From: Rhipicephalus microplus
Lineage: Eukaryota; Arthropoda; Arachnida; Ixodida; Ixodidae
NCBI RefSeq assembly: GCF_043290135.1
Contig: NC_134710.1
Span: 205,126,692 to 205,190,691 of the forward strand
Direction: 5' to 3'
Length of the DNA stretch: 64,000 bases
Shown one piece after another: positions 42,180 through 51,085 of this stretch (its first letter is position 1; every line of letters begins with the position of its first letter). Made by a program: the position numbers and the translations under genes. The notes beneath the pieces were generated by a model. It was not told where the DNA came from and ran no database searches. It saw only the letters and a program-made list of their open reading frames with translations.

Positions 42180-45053
42180 CTACTGTGTGAAGTAGGGCTT
42201 CAGCCGAAGGACATGCACGGTTTCGGGCCGAAGCTGTCGACGAGAAGACGCTGCGCCGTCCGGAAATACCTCGTAGGTAAGATCTGTGATTCGTCTAAGA
42301 ACCTTGTACGGTCCAAAATAACGGCTTAGGAGTTTTTCGGATAAGCCTGGTCGCCGGACAGGGATCCACACCCACACTCGGTCCCCAGGGTGGTAGGTGA
42401 CATTTCGATGGCGGAGGTTGTAACGTCGTGCGTCTGCATCTTGTTGGTGACTGGTGTTTATGCGAGCTAGCTGACGAGCTTCTTCGGCGTACTGAGTGTA
42501 TTGCTCAGCATCTTGAGCAAGTTCATTGCTTTCGTCGCACGGAAGCATAGCATCGAGCATGGTTCGCACGTTGCGTCCGTAAACAAGTCGGAAAGGCGGA
42601 AATCGCGTTGTTTCTTGCGTTGCCGTATTATAAGCAAACGTGATGTATGGAAGAATCTCGTCCCAGGTTTTATGTTGTACGTCCACGTACATTGACAGCA
42701 TGTCCGCTATGGTCTTGTTAAGCCTCTCTGTCAGTCCATTGGATTGCGGATGATAAGCCGTTGTTTTTCGATGACTTGTGCAGCTCAGTTTAAAAATGTC
42801 CTCCATCATTCGTGCTGTAAACGACGTCCCTCTGTCCGTAATCACGCATGACGGGGCACCATGCCGTAGGACGATTTGGTGCACGAAGAACTGCGCGACT
42901 TCAGAGGCCGTGCCACGGGGTAACGCTTTTGTTTCAGCATAACGCGTAAGATAATCTGTCGCAACTATAATCCATTTGTTTCCAGAGGACGACAAAGGGA
43001 AGGGCCCGAGAAGGTCCATTCCCACGAGGTCAAACGGTGTCCGTGGTGGTGCGATCGGCTGGAGCAGGCCCGCGGGTCTCACAGGCGGAGTCTTGCGGCG
43101 CTGGCACTCACGGCAGCCTTTCACATATCGATGTACACTAGTTGATAGTCGCGGCCAGTAATACTGTTGGCGTACTCGGGCGAGAGTTCGCGAATAGCCC
43201 AAATGTCCTGACGTGGGCTCGTCGTGGCACGCCAGGAGGATTTCATCACGCATGTCGGTAGGAACAACGAGTAGGAAGGCCTTGTCGCTACCACGGGCGT
43301 TTTTCTTGTAAAGAATGCCTCTTCTTAGACAAAAAGAGGACAGTTCGCGAGCAATGTGTTGAGGGACCTGAGAGTTGCGGCCTTCCAGGGAATCAATGAC
43401 TGGGCGTAATTCATCGTCTGCCCGCTGCTTTGACATAAATTCGGAGTCACTAACTGCTCCGAGAAAGGCATCTTCATCTTCGGAGCCCCTGACAGCGTTC
43501 CCCACAGGTGCTCGAGAAAGCGCGTCGGCGTCTTCGTGTTTGCGCCCTGACCTGTACACAATCGTAATGTCAAACTCCTGCAAACGCAAACTCCACCGTG
43601 CGAGACGGCCGGATGGATCTCTGAGATTTGCCAGCCAGCAGAGCGAGTGGTGGTCAGTCACCACTTTGAAGGGACGACCGTAGAGGTAAGGCCGAAATTT
43701 GGTCGTCGCCCACACGACTGCGAGGCATTCTTTTTCTGACGTAGAATAGTTGGTCTCAGCTCGAGAAAGAGTACGACTGGCGTAAGCTATCACATGCTCA
43801 ACGCCGCCGTGTCGTTGTACAAGGACAGCGCCAAGTCCGACGTTGCTGGCATCTGTATGAATTTCTGTAGCAGCGTCCTCATCAAAATGGGCAAGAACAG
43901 GGGCTGTTTGCATTCTCTGTCGTAACTCTGTGAACGCTGTATCTTGTTTTGCGCCCCAAGTAAAGGGTACGTCATCTCGGGTGAGTCGCGTAAGAGGTTC
44001 AGCTATCTTAGAGAAGTTGGCGATAAATCGGCGATAATACGCGCACAAGCCGAGGAAACGGCGTACTGCTCTTTTATCTGATGGGACAGGGAAGGCGGCG
44101 ACAGCAGCAGTTTTGTCTGGATCAGGTCGCACTCCATCTGCACTAATGACATGTCCCAGAAATTTCAGCTCTTCATAGCCGAAATGGCATTTTTGGGGTT
44201 TCAGCGTAAGTTCAGCTGTGCGAATGGCTTCCAGAACCTTTCTCAGACGCTTCAGATGTTCTTCAAAGCTCTCGGAAAAGATGACCACATCATCGAGGTA
44301 GACAAGGCAGCTTTGCCACTTCAAGCCAGCGAGAACTGTGTCCATCATCCTCTGAAAAGTGGCTGGTGCAGAACAGAGGCCGAAGGGAAGAACTCGGAAT
44401 TCGTAAAGTCCGTCTGGAGTCACAAACGCGGTTTTTTCTCGGTCTCGTTCATCCACTTCAATTTGCCAATAGCCACTCTTTAGATCGATGGACGAAAAAT
44501 ACTTCGCACGTCGTAACCTGTCGAGGGAGTCGTCTACTCGTGGAAGCGGGTAGACGTCCTTTTTTGTGACGCTATTAAGCTTCCTGTAGTCAATACAGAA
44601 TCGCAGCGTTCCGTCCTTTTTCTTTACTAGAACGACTGGCGAGGACCAAGCGCTGCTGGATGGTTGAATAATCCCGTCATCGAGCATCTCTTTTACTTGT
44701 GTCTGAATAGCCTCGCGTTCTTTGGCAGAAACGCGATAAGGCTGCTGCCGGATGGGGCGGACGTCATCGTCGGTAATAATTCGATGCTTCGTGAGGTGTG
44801 TTTGACGGACTTTAGAAGAAGAGGCGAAGCAAGATCTAAACTCCCTTAAAAGGTCGTGAAGTGCAGCCTTTCTCTCGTCTGACAGCGTCGAATTAATGTC
44901 GATGTGGTCTAGAAATTCCTTATCCTCATGCGTTTCCTCGGACGCGAAGCACTCCGTGACGTCGGCAACAGGTTCTCCATAAGCTAGGGTGGTTCCACGG
45001 AAAAGATGCCGGTGCTCGTAATTGAAGTTCGTAGCTAGTATCGTTGTTGTGCG
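42180..45053 (-). CDS. pol: Pol: RT, RNase H, integrase of element 2
   Basis: Open on minus from 45053 (after a TGA) to 42180, about 957 codons. It has no own start and is expected to be made as part of Gag-Pol. RT: VKKKDGTLRFCIDYR, PFGLCSAPATF and the catalytic YLDDVVIFS. RNase H: HTDASNVGLGAVL, then SEKECLAVVWA and DADALSR. Integrase: zinc domain HDEPTSGHLGYSR ... CRECQRRK, and core GMDLLGPFP, VITDRGTSF, YHPQSNGLTER. A C-terminal GDRVWVW and FGPYKVLRR segment follows. All catalytic acids are present. It is separated from protease by a one-base frame change, so this copy is disabled only there. Confidence 0.95.
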   Translation of the reverse strand, partial: RTTTILATNFNYEHRHLFRGTTLAYGEPVADVTECFASEETHEDKEFLDHIDINSTLSDERKAALHDLLREFRSCFASSSKVRQTHLTKHRIITDDDVRPIRQQPYRVSAKEREAIQTQVKEMLDDGIIQPSSSAWSSPVVLVKKKDGTLRFCIDYRKLNSVTKKDVYPLPRVDDSLDRLRRAKYFSSIDLKSGYWQIEVDERDREKTAFVTPDGLYEFRVLPFGLCSAPATFQRMMDTVLAGLKWQSCLVYLDDVVIFSESFEEHLKRLRKVLEAIRTAELTLKPQKCHFGYEELKFLGHVISADGVRPDPDKTAAVAAFPVPSDKRAVRRFLGLCAYYRRFIANFSKIAEPLTRLTRDDVPFTWGAKQDTAFTELRQRMQTAPVLAHFDEDAATEIHTDASNVGLGAVLVQRHGGVEHVIAYASRTLSRAETNYSTSEKECLAVVWATTKFRPYLYGRPFKVVTDHHSLCWLANLRDPSGRLARWSLRLQEFDITIVYRSGRKHEDADALSRAPVGNAVRGSEDEDAFLGAVSDSEFMSKQRADDELRPVIDSLEGRNSQVPQHIARELSSFCLRRGILYKKNARGSDKAFLLVVPTDMRDEILLACHDEPTSGHLGYSRTLARVRQQYYWPRLSTSVHRYVKGCRECQRRKTPPVRPAGLLQPIAPPRTPFDLVGMDLLGPFPLSSSGNKWIIVATDYLTRYAETKALPRGTASEVAQFFVHQIVLRHGAPSCVITDRGTSFTARMMEDIFKLSCTSHRKTTAYHPQSNGLTERLNKTIADMLSMYVDVQHKTWDEILPYITFAYNTATQETTRFPPFRLVYGRNVRTMLDAMLPCDESNELAQDAEQYTQYAEEARQLARINTSHQQDADARRYNLRHRNVTYHPGDRVWVWIPVRRPGLSEKLLSRYFGPYKVLRRITDLTYEVFPDGAASSRRQLRPETVHVLRLKPYFTQ

Positions 45054-45755
45054 TCACGGACGCGCACAACACTTCGGGCGGCGCATACACCTTGGAGCAG
45101 CAGAAGTGATAAGTTGCTTTCAGCCACCACGTCGCCGTCTTGGAAGTCTTCACAAGTGACTTCGATGGGAACAGTTGCTCGAGGTGGCAGCGTCACACTG
45201 TCGTCAGCAACACGCAGCGCAAGTCTACGGCAGTTATCGACGTCTCGATCTGTTGCGCCTTGAGTCGAGAAGGTCACGATGCGCTCACGGAGATTTATGA
45301 TGGCACCGTATTCCCGAAGGAAGTCCATGCCGATAATCAGCTGACGCGAACAGTCGGGGAGAACGAGGCAGCTGAGCACAAACGTAGACGCACGAATTTT
45401 CACTCTTGCGGTACAGCGACCCAGCGGTGTTACAACGTGTCCTCCAGCTGTTCGAATTCGCGTTCCAATCCACGGCGTGATCACTTTCCTGAGATCTTTC
45501 GCTAGCCTCCCACTGATGATCGAATAGTCTGCACCAGTGTCTACCAATGCACTGACCTGAAGACCGTCAACCAGCACAGGTATGTCGAGCGACACGCGGT
45601 CACTAAGTTCAGATGCGGATGTCGGCGTTTCTTCGGCACTGCGATTATTCTCGGACGAAATGCCTTCGGCGTTGCGTGCAAGCATCGATGGGAGGTCTTC
45701 CGCACTTTGAGTCCCAGCGACCTTGCCCCCGAAGGCCGCTGCCTTCAGTTTTCCC
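45035..45755 (-). CDS. Protease region of element 2 (Gag-Pol -1 frame)
   Basis: Frame entered at the gag stop in -1. It begins G-K-L-K and AFGG, then carries VDGLQVSALVDTGADYSII (aspartic protease DTG) at about 45520-45570 and an IIGMDFL segment, the second protease motif. It ends at TAG 45035, just inside the region where the RT frame opens (45053). Compared with the downstream frame, one base appears to be missing in the CAACAACG stretch around 45040-45050. The protease would process Gag and Pol in particles. The open frame upstream of 45755, to 45967, is the shadow of gag. Confidence 0.85.
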
Positions 45756-47196
45756 GACGAGGGCTCGGGGAGCGTTCCCGTGCCGTCACCCCAAAACGTG
45801 GCCCAGTGGCTGCGGGTCTCCTCGGAGATGGTGACCGCGATTGCCGTCGTGTAAAGGGTGCACGCTGTTGCGCGAGATATTCTTCGATATCCCTTGGCCT
45901 TTGACCGATTCGGGGACGAGGGGAATTGACGGAAAATCCGCGCAGTCCAAGTTGCCGGTATGGGCATTCGCGGTAAATGTGACCAGCCTCACCGCAATGA
46001 TAGCAGAGGGGTCGTCTGTCTGGCGTACGCCAGAGATCAGACTTGCGCGTCGGTGTACGGCGACTATCGATGTCCAAATCAGCGTGCGCTGACTGAATCG
46101 CGACTGACGGCATCATTGTCTGGATCGGGACGTATGGCATTGTCTGGATCGGGACGTGCGGCACTGTCTGGATCGGGACGTGCGGCACTGGCTGGATCGG
46201 GACTCCTTGACCCGAAAGAGGAGTGGCAGATCGCAAGGCTTCCGCGTACGTACGACGGCGACTGTCAGTAGACACAGGAGCCGTTTCCAGATCAACCGAC
46301 GTGGGCGGAAAACGATGGGCGTGCAGCACCTGCTGGACCTCGTCGCGGATGACACTGGTGATAGAACCAACATCGATTTGCCTTGTCCCGTACATCTTTT
46401 CCATTTCTTCCCGGACGACAGATCGAATGATCTCGCGAATCCATTCGGGGCTCTTGCTCCCAGGGGTGGCGAAAATCTCGGGAGTTGAGGCAGCATTCAC
46501 TTGACGGTCAAACTGGGCAGACCGTTGGTGCAGTACTCGCTCCATTGTTGCCGCTTCAGTAAGAAACTCTGCAACACTTTTGGGGGGACTACGCACCAAA
46601 CCAGCAAAAAGCTGTTCCTTCACACCACGCATGAGGTGGCGCAACTTTTTTTCTTCTGCCATAGCAGGATCCGCTCGCTTGAAAAGCCGTGTCATGTCCT
46701 CGACGTACATCGAGACGGTCTCGTTGGGCATCTGGATGCGTGATTGAAGTGCACGCTCCGCCCGTTCGCGGTGGTCGGGACTCCTGTAGGTCTCCAGGAG
46801 GCGACGCTGGAACTCGCGCCAAGATGTCAGAACATCATCCCTGTTCAAAAACCACGTCTTGGCACCGTCTTTTAGGCACGTGTACACGTTCCGGAGCTTC
46901 GCGGCATCATCCCAGTAATTGATCGCTGCGACACGTTCGAACTCACTCAGCCAGTCGTCAACATCTTCATGCTGCGCTCCGTGAAAGGGGCTAGGCATGA
47001 GCGGGTTCTGGACGGTGCAGTAGATCGGCGTGGAAGGTGTCGGAGCTTGCATGGGATCTTGCGTCGAAGTCATAGTCGCTGCGTCAGTGGTTGGTGTCTC
47101 AGGCGGTAGGCCTCGTTGGCGGCGGCTTACTCTATGAACAGGAGTGTCCACGGGTGCAGGGCTTGTGTTCCGGCTGCTGGACGGGGTCTTGGGCAT
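45745..47196 (-). CDS. gag: Gag polyprotein of element 2
   Basis: 483 codons from ATG 47196 to TGA 45745, uninterrupted. The N-terminus is proline/threonine-rich. The Gag core at about residues 65-210 has NPLMPSPFHG, DVDDWLSEFERV and KTWFLN (like the homologous part of element 1), and VSMYVEDM. A short tandem peptide repeat (PHVPIQT-type, four units) lies near residue 350. One zinc knuckle, C-YH-C-GEAG-H-IYRE-C, sits near residue 405, followed by an Arg/Ser/Pro tail ending RREN. It should assemble particles and package element RNA. Encoded 44 bases after the 5' LTR. Confidence 0.94.
   Translation of the reverse strand: MPKTPSSSRNTSPAPVDTPVHRVSRRQRGLPPETPTTDAATMTSTQDPMQAPTPSTPIYCTVQNPLMPSPFHGAQHEDVDDWLSEFERVAAINYWDDAAKLRNVYTCLKDGAKTWFLNRDDVLTSWREFQRRLLETYRSPDHRERAERALQSRIQMPNETVSMYVEDMTRLFKRADPAMAEEKKLRHLMRGVKEQLFAGLVRSPPKSVAEFLTEAATMERVLHQRSAQFDRQVNAASTPEIFATPGSKSPEWIREIIRSVVREEMEKMYGTRQIDVGSITSVIRDEVQQVLHAHRFPPTSVDLETAPVSTDSRRRTYAEALRSATPLSGQGVPIQPVPHVPIQTVPHVPIQTMPYVPIQTMMPSVAIQSAHADLDIDSRRTPTRKSDLWRTPDRRPLCYHCGEAGHIYRECPYRQLGLRGFSVNSPRPRIGQRPRDIEEYLAQQRAPFTRRQSRSPSPRRPAATGPRFGVTARERSPSPRREN
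45748..45755 (-). promoter_or_regulatory. Candidate -1 frameshift site at the gag stop, element 2
   Basis: On minus, G-GGAAAAC lies directly before the gag TGA, the same arrangement as 17806-17815 in element 1. The pol frame reads G-K-L through it. Conservation between two diverged elements suggests function; the mechanism is inferred. Confidence 0.5.
46113..46206 (-). repeat. 24-bp minisatellite inside gag of element 2
   Basis: About four tandem copies of TGTCTGGATCGGGACGT plus a 7-base variable part (read on +). They are in frame and encode the repeated PxVPIQT(V/M) octapeptide of Gag. The 24-base period keeps the frame. Confidence 0.92.
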
Positions 47197-47227
47197 CGGG
47201 TGGATTGCAAGACGTTGTACCCAGCAA

Positions 47228-47236
47228 CTCCACCAG
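47228..47236 (-). promoter_or_regulatory. Candidate primer-binding site, element 2
   Basis: On minus, TGGTGGAGTTGCTGGG begins four bases after the 5' LTR end (spacer AGAC). The first eight bases equal those of element 1, implying the same or a related tRNA primer. Confidence 0.55.
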
Positions 47237-47239
47237 TCT

Positions 47240-47367
47240 TGTCACGTTACTCTCGACAAACTTGATAAAAAAATGGGCTCGTTTAGTCGACTACTCAAGC
47301 AGCGGCTCAGAGAGATCGTCTTCGTCTTCTTTCACACTTCGATCTCACCCAAGCAAACCATGTGGCA
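47240..47367 (-). repeat. 5' LTR of element 2
   Basis: 128 bp, identical base for base to 41815-41942. Confidence 0.97.
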
Positions 47368-47371
47368 ATAT

Positions 47372-47990
47372 TGTCATGCCATCTGCCGTTGCTACTCTAA
47401 TTTCTAATCTCCCTCCACCGGGAAGGACAGTTTTGCGGCCCCTTCTCGTGGGTCTGTAGAGCAATAGCTCGGACTTGGCCGCTGAACGTTTGAGGCCCGT
47501 GATTCGCAAGAATTCCCAGACCCCGTTAACGCCCATCTGAAGCGTTCGTTTCAAGTGGCCGGCCCATCCTCCGGGAACCCAGAGGGTGATGTCCGCGTAA
47601 AGGTTGTGATGCAGCCCCTCTATTGTAGGCATTTTGTCAGGTAGGCCAAGGAGGGCGAGGTTAAACAACATGGGCAACACGACGGAGGCCTGCCACGTAC
47701 CCGTTGGACCCGTCTCAAATTCTGGTGATTTTGCGTTGCCGACGACGACACTCGCACGTCCTCCCGTGAATAAATTGCGTATATAGTTATAAAATCTTTG
47801 GCCTAATCCCAGCGATCGGACATGGTCGGCAATCAGCATATGCTCTGCGCCGTCAAAAGCTTTTTACAAATCCACGCAAGACAGCCAATAAATATTCATG
47901 CCGTCAAAGGCTGTTTACACTGCTTCTGTTACAGCTTTAATAATATATACCCCATTGCCAGAGTGCCTTTTGTAGCGCTTCAGAAAAGCC
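47372..47990 (-). pseudogene. LINE RT palm region with a damaged catalytic box
   Basis: Minus frame to about 47839 and beyond: HMLIADHVRSLGLGQRFYNYIRN, VLPMLFNLALLGLP, HHNLYADITLWVPGG, KRSAAKSELLLYRP. The RT box normally reads YADD; here a single in-frame Asp is missing (YAD-I), which would abolish catalysis. The preceding motif is also altered (TGTWQASVV where a PQGSVLSP-like block is expected). Upstream on minus, degenerate RT sequence with stops extends to about 48040. Confidence 0.85.
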
Positions 47991-48254
47991 CGCGCGATAA
48001 GGATGTCAAAATTCTGGTGCCTCGTAATTGTTGAGAACCCCGAGTCACTTCAAGATGTGACCTCAGTGAAGGTAAATAGTCAGAAATAGCCCACACTTTC
48101 CTCCCCCTCTTTCGCAAGCACACGCGCCCTTACTTTAAGCAGATTCAGAGCTCAAAAAGGAGCCTCTATTAGCTGTCTATTGGTACCTGGAGTAGCAAAA
48201 CAACTGCAACTCCCGATATGCCAAGGTGCAGCATAATGTTATTCACTTAGTAGT

Positions 48255-48342
48255 GTACACAGCGAAAGGAGTTGACTGGCAGAACATGGGAGAAGCTTTT
48301 GCAGTGCAGTGGGCGTAGTCAGGTTAGTGACAATGATAGTGA
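48255..48342 (+). mobile_element. RTE-type LINE tail, truncated
   Basis: GAGTTGACTGGCAGAACATGG, GAGAAGCTTTTGCAGTGCAG and TGGGCGTAGTCAGGTTAGTG correspond to the last coding bases, stop and tail start of the RTE at 35156-36175. The (GAT)n tail is degenerate (ACAATGATAGTGA). Confidence 0.85.
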
Positions 48343-48911
48343 AAGGAAGGCAACAATCAGAGATTTTTAGTAAGTGAATGTGTTGAACCCCATTTAAAGT
48401 TAACGATGTTGTTACCACTAAACAAAGGGTGTGACGGGTAGCTAGAATATTTGGCCGATGATCTGATGATGTTTGGTGCTTTTTAGCGCAAGGGTCATTC
48501 AATGGCCAAAAAGCGCCAGGTCATGGGTCTAGAGATGTGTACAATGATTATGACAAGTGGCTGTATAAGGGCCTTAAAAATCCTCACGGTAAAGCGGGTA
48601 AAAATACAGAAGTATTAAAATCATGACAATGACGTGAAATCTGTCTAATATGAATCAATGGCGAATGTTCTAAATAATGAAACCATGGTGCACATGTATG
48701 GCATTAGCACAAGTGTCTCCATCGTCTCCAACCTTGTGTCCGAGGGCTGCGAGGCAAGTGCTTTGTTCAATGTAGTCATCGCAGCAGCGACCTCTTCTCA
48801 GAGAAGTCGCCGATGATTTGTCTTTTCTCGCCAAGACATCACCGACAACCACGTGAACCCTTCTCTCACTGCACCATCGACACAATGGCTAAGCTTCATT
48901 CAACCTCCTCA
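48343..48911. other. Unassigned intergenic DNA
   Basis: No recognisable gene. Confidence 0.4.
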
Positions 48912-49153
48912 GCCCCGCCGCAGTGGTCTAGTGGCTAAGGTACTCGGCTGCTGACCCGCAGGTCGCGGGATCAAATCTCGGCTACGGCGGCTGCATTTCA
49001 GATGGAGGCGGAAATGTTGTAGCCCCATGTGCTCAGATTTAGATGCACGTGAAAGAACCCCAGGTGCTCAAAATTTCTGGAGCCCTCCATCACGGCGTCT
49101 CTCATAATTTTATAGTAGTTTTGGGACGTTAAACCACACGTATCTATCAATCA
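48912..49153 (+). mobile_element. tRNA-derived SINE, family 1
   Basis: GCCCCGCCGCAGTGGTCTAG, GTGGCTAAGGTACTCGGCTG, a B box one base off consensus (CGCGGGATCAAATCTCGGC), the standard body and a (CAAT)-type tail. Flanked by ATTCAACCTCCTCA and ATTCAACCTTTTCA (about 14 bp, two differences). Confidence 0.92.
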
Positions 49154-49167
49154 ATTCAACCTTTTCA

Positions 49168-49694
49168 GCTAAACGTGATTTTGCACAAAGCCTGACGCTA
49201 TTCCAAGCGTAGATTCCCAACCTTTGAAAGCTCCCCTAAAGTACGCTAACGAGAAGCCATCGGCATACATGGTGAATAATTTTATGAGTCATGATTAGGG
49301 TAAATTTTATATAACTCAAACAAAAATATAATTGTATCAAAAGACTACCCTTCATTGGATTCTCCTTGAGGGCGCGTACTTTGACTTGCTGATAATTAGA
49401 TTTGACAGTCACCTAGCTAATCTCGCATTGAGGGATGTGCGTCATGAATACTGCCAAAGTTTGGTTAATTGGACTTTTCACACCAACATCAACAACTATA
49501 CTTATACAAGATCACTTAAGTGACATATTTTTTGTAAGAACTACACGAAAATTGTGACAGTGCCTATAATATGTGTCTCGTTATTTTTATATATTCTGGT
49601 TTATTTATTAGGCAAACATTTGCATTGCATGCGTGTACAGAAAGTTTTAAGCAGCAGTCTTTAGCTTTCGTACTTGCAGCCATTCCTTCATTCC
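49168..49694. other. Unassigned AT-rich DNA
   Basis: No recognisable gene or repeat. Confidence 0.4.
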
Positions 49695-49908
49695 ACTGAC
49701 CACCGGGTTCAAGTGGTCATGATGCTCGACTACGGACACGAAGGTGACGGAATCTGATCCAAGCAGTGGCGGCCGCATTTTCGAGAGAGGCCAACATGGG
49801 TGAGGCCTGTGTACCTTGATGTTAAAAAACTCCAGGAAGTAAAAATTCCTGAAAACTTCCACTTTGACATCCCTCGCAATAATATCGTAGTTTATAGATG
49901 TTTGACCA
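49695..49908 (+). mobile_element. tRNA-derived SINE, family 1, relic
   Basis: A decayed head (GTTCAAGTGGTCATGATGC; TCTGATCCAAGCAGTGGCGG) is followed by a body in the right order: GGCCTGTGTACCTTGATG, AAAACTCCAGGAAG, CTTCCACTTTGACATCCCTC, AATAATATCGTAG. A younger copy of the same family lies immediately downstream. Confidence 0.7.
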
Positions 49909-49918
49909 GAGTAATCAG

Positions 49919-50160
49919 GCCCCGCCGCGGTGGTATAGTGGCTAAGGTACTCGGCTGCTGATCCGCAGGTCGCGGGTTCGACTCCCGGCTGCGGCGGCTG
50001 CATTTCCGATGGAGGCGGAAATGTTGTAGGCCCGTGTGCTTAGATTTGGGTGCACGTTAAAGAACCCCAGGTGGTCGAAATTTCCGGAGCCCTCCACTAC
50101 GGCGTCTCTCATAATCATATGGTGGTTTTGGGACGTTAGACCCCACAAATCAATCAATCA
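49919..50160 (+). mobile_element. tRNA-derived SINE, family 1, well preserved
   Basis: GCCCCGCCGCGGTGGTATAG, GTGGCTAAGGTACTCGGCTG and a perfect B box in GCGGGTTCGACTCCCGGC. The complete body has TTTGGGTGCACGTTAAAGAA, CCCCAGGTGGTCG and TCATATGGTGGTTTTGGGAC, ending in (CAAT)n. A short flanking duplication AGTAATCAG/AGTCATCAG is possible. This is the best reference copy of the family in the window. Confidence 0.94.
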
Positions 50161-50170
50161 CAGTCATCAG

Positions 50171-50460
50171 TTATGAAGTAATAGTTATTCCTTCTAACAC
50201 TTCCAAAGGTTAGTGTTTAATCGCCCAATGGCCAGAATGACGGCTTTTATTCACGAAATAATTTACATTCATCGACAAATTTTGGTGAATGGCTGCAAAA
50301 GTACTGAAATGCAGCTGCGTTTAAACATTGTGATTTTATTTAGTGGTAAAACCAAGATGACAAAGTTAAGAGCGTGAAACTTTTGTACAAAATAATCTTG
50401 ACTTTGTTAACAAAGTGAATATTATTATAACAGGACACGTATTATGCTCCAGAATTACAA
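50171..50460. other. Unassigned AT-rich DNA
   Basis: No recognisable feature. Confidence 0.4.
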
Positions 50461-50736
50461 TCATTGATTAGGATGCATTAGGAACAGCGCGAGAAGGGAG
50501 CAAGATGTAGAACGACTGATGCCATGAAGCGTTGGCCGAGTACGCGATCTAGGTGTCAAAGCGTGCTTTTCCTGCTTCCACTCTTCACACAAAGCTACAG
50601 CAGCACAGCGTAAAGAAGGCGCAGCCCTTTTACTTGCTGAGGTCAGCTGACTTGTGGTGAATTCGGCACAACTGGTCATGGTACTGATGAGAGCGAATAC
50701 AATGAGGTTCACTGTGCAAACTGCAAAGGCAGCCAT
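50461..50736 (-). CDS. Candidate secreted-peptide exon (unidentified)
   Basis: From ATG 50736 (context CGGGATGG) the frame starts MAAFAVCTVNLIVFALIST, a good hydrophobic signal peptide, with a plausible cleavage site after TSCA. A Ser/Thr-rich stretch, a Lys-Arg pair and two further cysteines follow, before a stop at 50461 (91 residues if unspliced). A strong 3' splice site stands 26 bases upstream, and a GTAAAA that could serve as donor lies at about codon 36. So this may be the first coding exon of a secreted gene, with only the leader real. An overlapping ATG at 50743 in another frame weakens the start. I recognise no family; chance remains possible. Confidence 0.3.
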   Translation of the reverse strand: MAAFAVCTVNLIVFALISTMTSCAEFTTSQLTSASKRAAPSLRCAAVALCEEWKQEKHALTPRSRTRPTLHGISRSTSCSLLALFLMHPNQ

Positions 50737-50762
50737 CCCGCATACTCCAGAGCGTGCCTAGC

Positions 50763-50786
50763 CTGGAAAAGAGAAAAAGAAATGTT
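50763..50786 (-). promoter_or_regulatory. 3' splice site upstream of candidate exon
   Basis: On minus, TTTCTTTTTCTCTTTTCCAG ends at 50763, an excellent polypyrimidine tract and CAG acceptor. A possible donor, AAAG-GTGAGA, lies only ~77 bases upstream near 50840, so a micro-intron or a more distant donor are both possible. Confidence 0.45.
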
Positions 50787-51085
50787 CATCATAAAATTTA
50801 ACGAACATATAACGCTCCGTGAAGCACGACAGCGACTCTCACCTTTTTTTCGCACTAAGAACCTATTTCGCTGAAGCGGTGCAACGAGGGGTGGCACCGC
50901 AATGGCCCTTGGCGGCTACCTAGACCACGCCTAGCCTGCCAAAGTCAAAGCCACCTGCCCCTCTGGTGGGAGCAGCCAGCGCTGCCCCGCCCACAGCCAA
51001 CCAGTCCACACCAGTGGCCTCTATAAGCCCTGGCAGCAGCTAGAGCAATAAAGAGACTAATAAGGTCCCAACAAACTCCTGTCCG

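Larger units (their letters stand above)
41815..47367 (-). mobile_element. Ty3/gypsy-type LTR retrotransposon (element 2)
   Basis: 5,553 bp on minus with two identical 128-bp LTRs, gag, a protease frame, and RT-RNaseH-integrase. Termini are TG...CA and the flanks are ATAT on both sides (41811-41814 and 47368-47371), a 4-bp target duplication inside an older LINE. Identical LTRs mean a very recent insertion. The only obvious coding lesion is a one-base frame change between protease and RT. No env-like frame. Confidence 0.97.
40603..48040 (-). mobile_element. Non-LTR retrotransposon interrupted by a Ty3-type element
   Basis: Two minus-strand halves, 40603-41814 and 47372-about 48040, belong to one LINE. 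After removal of the LTR element and one ATAT target copy, the reading frame runs from ...ATADGMTI across the junction towards ...RRLRRSVDNTI (one in-frame TAG just after). The 3' end has AATAAAG and a (TTCA)n tail, seen on + as GAATGAATGAATGAAT at 40603-40621. The endonuclease half is not recognisable. Clade is uncertain (I/Jockey-like). Confidence 0.85.
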
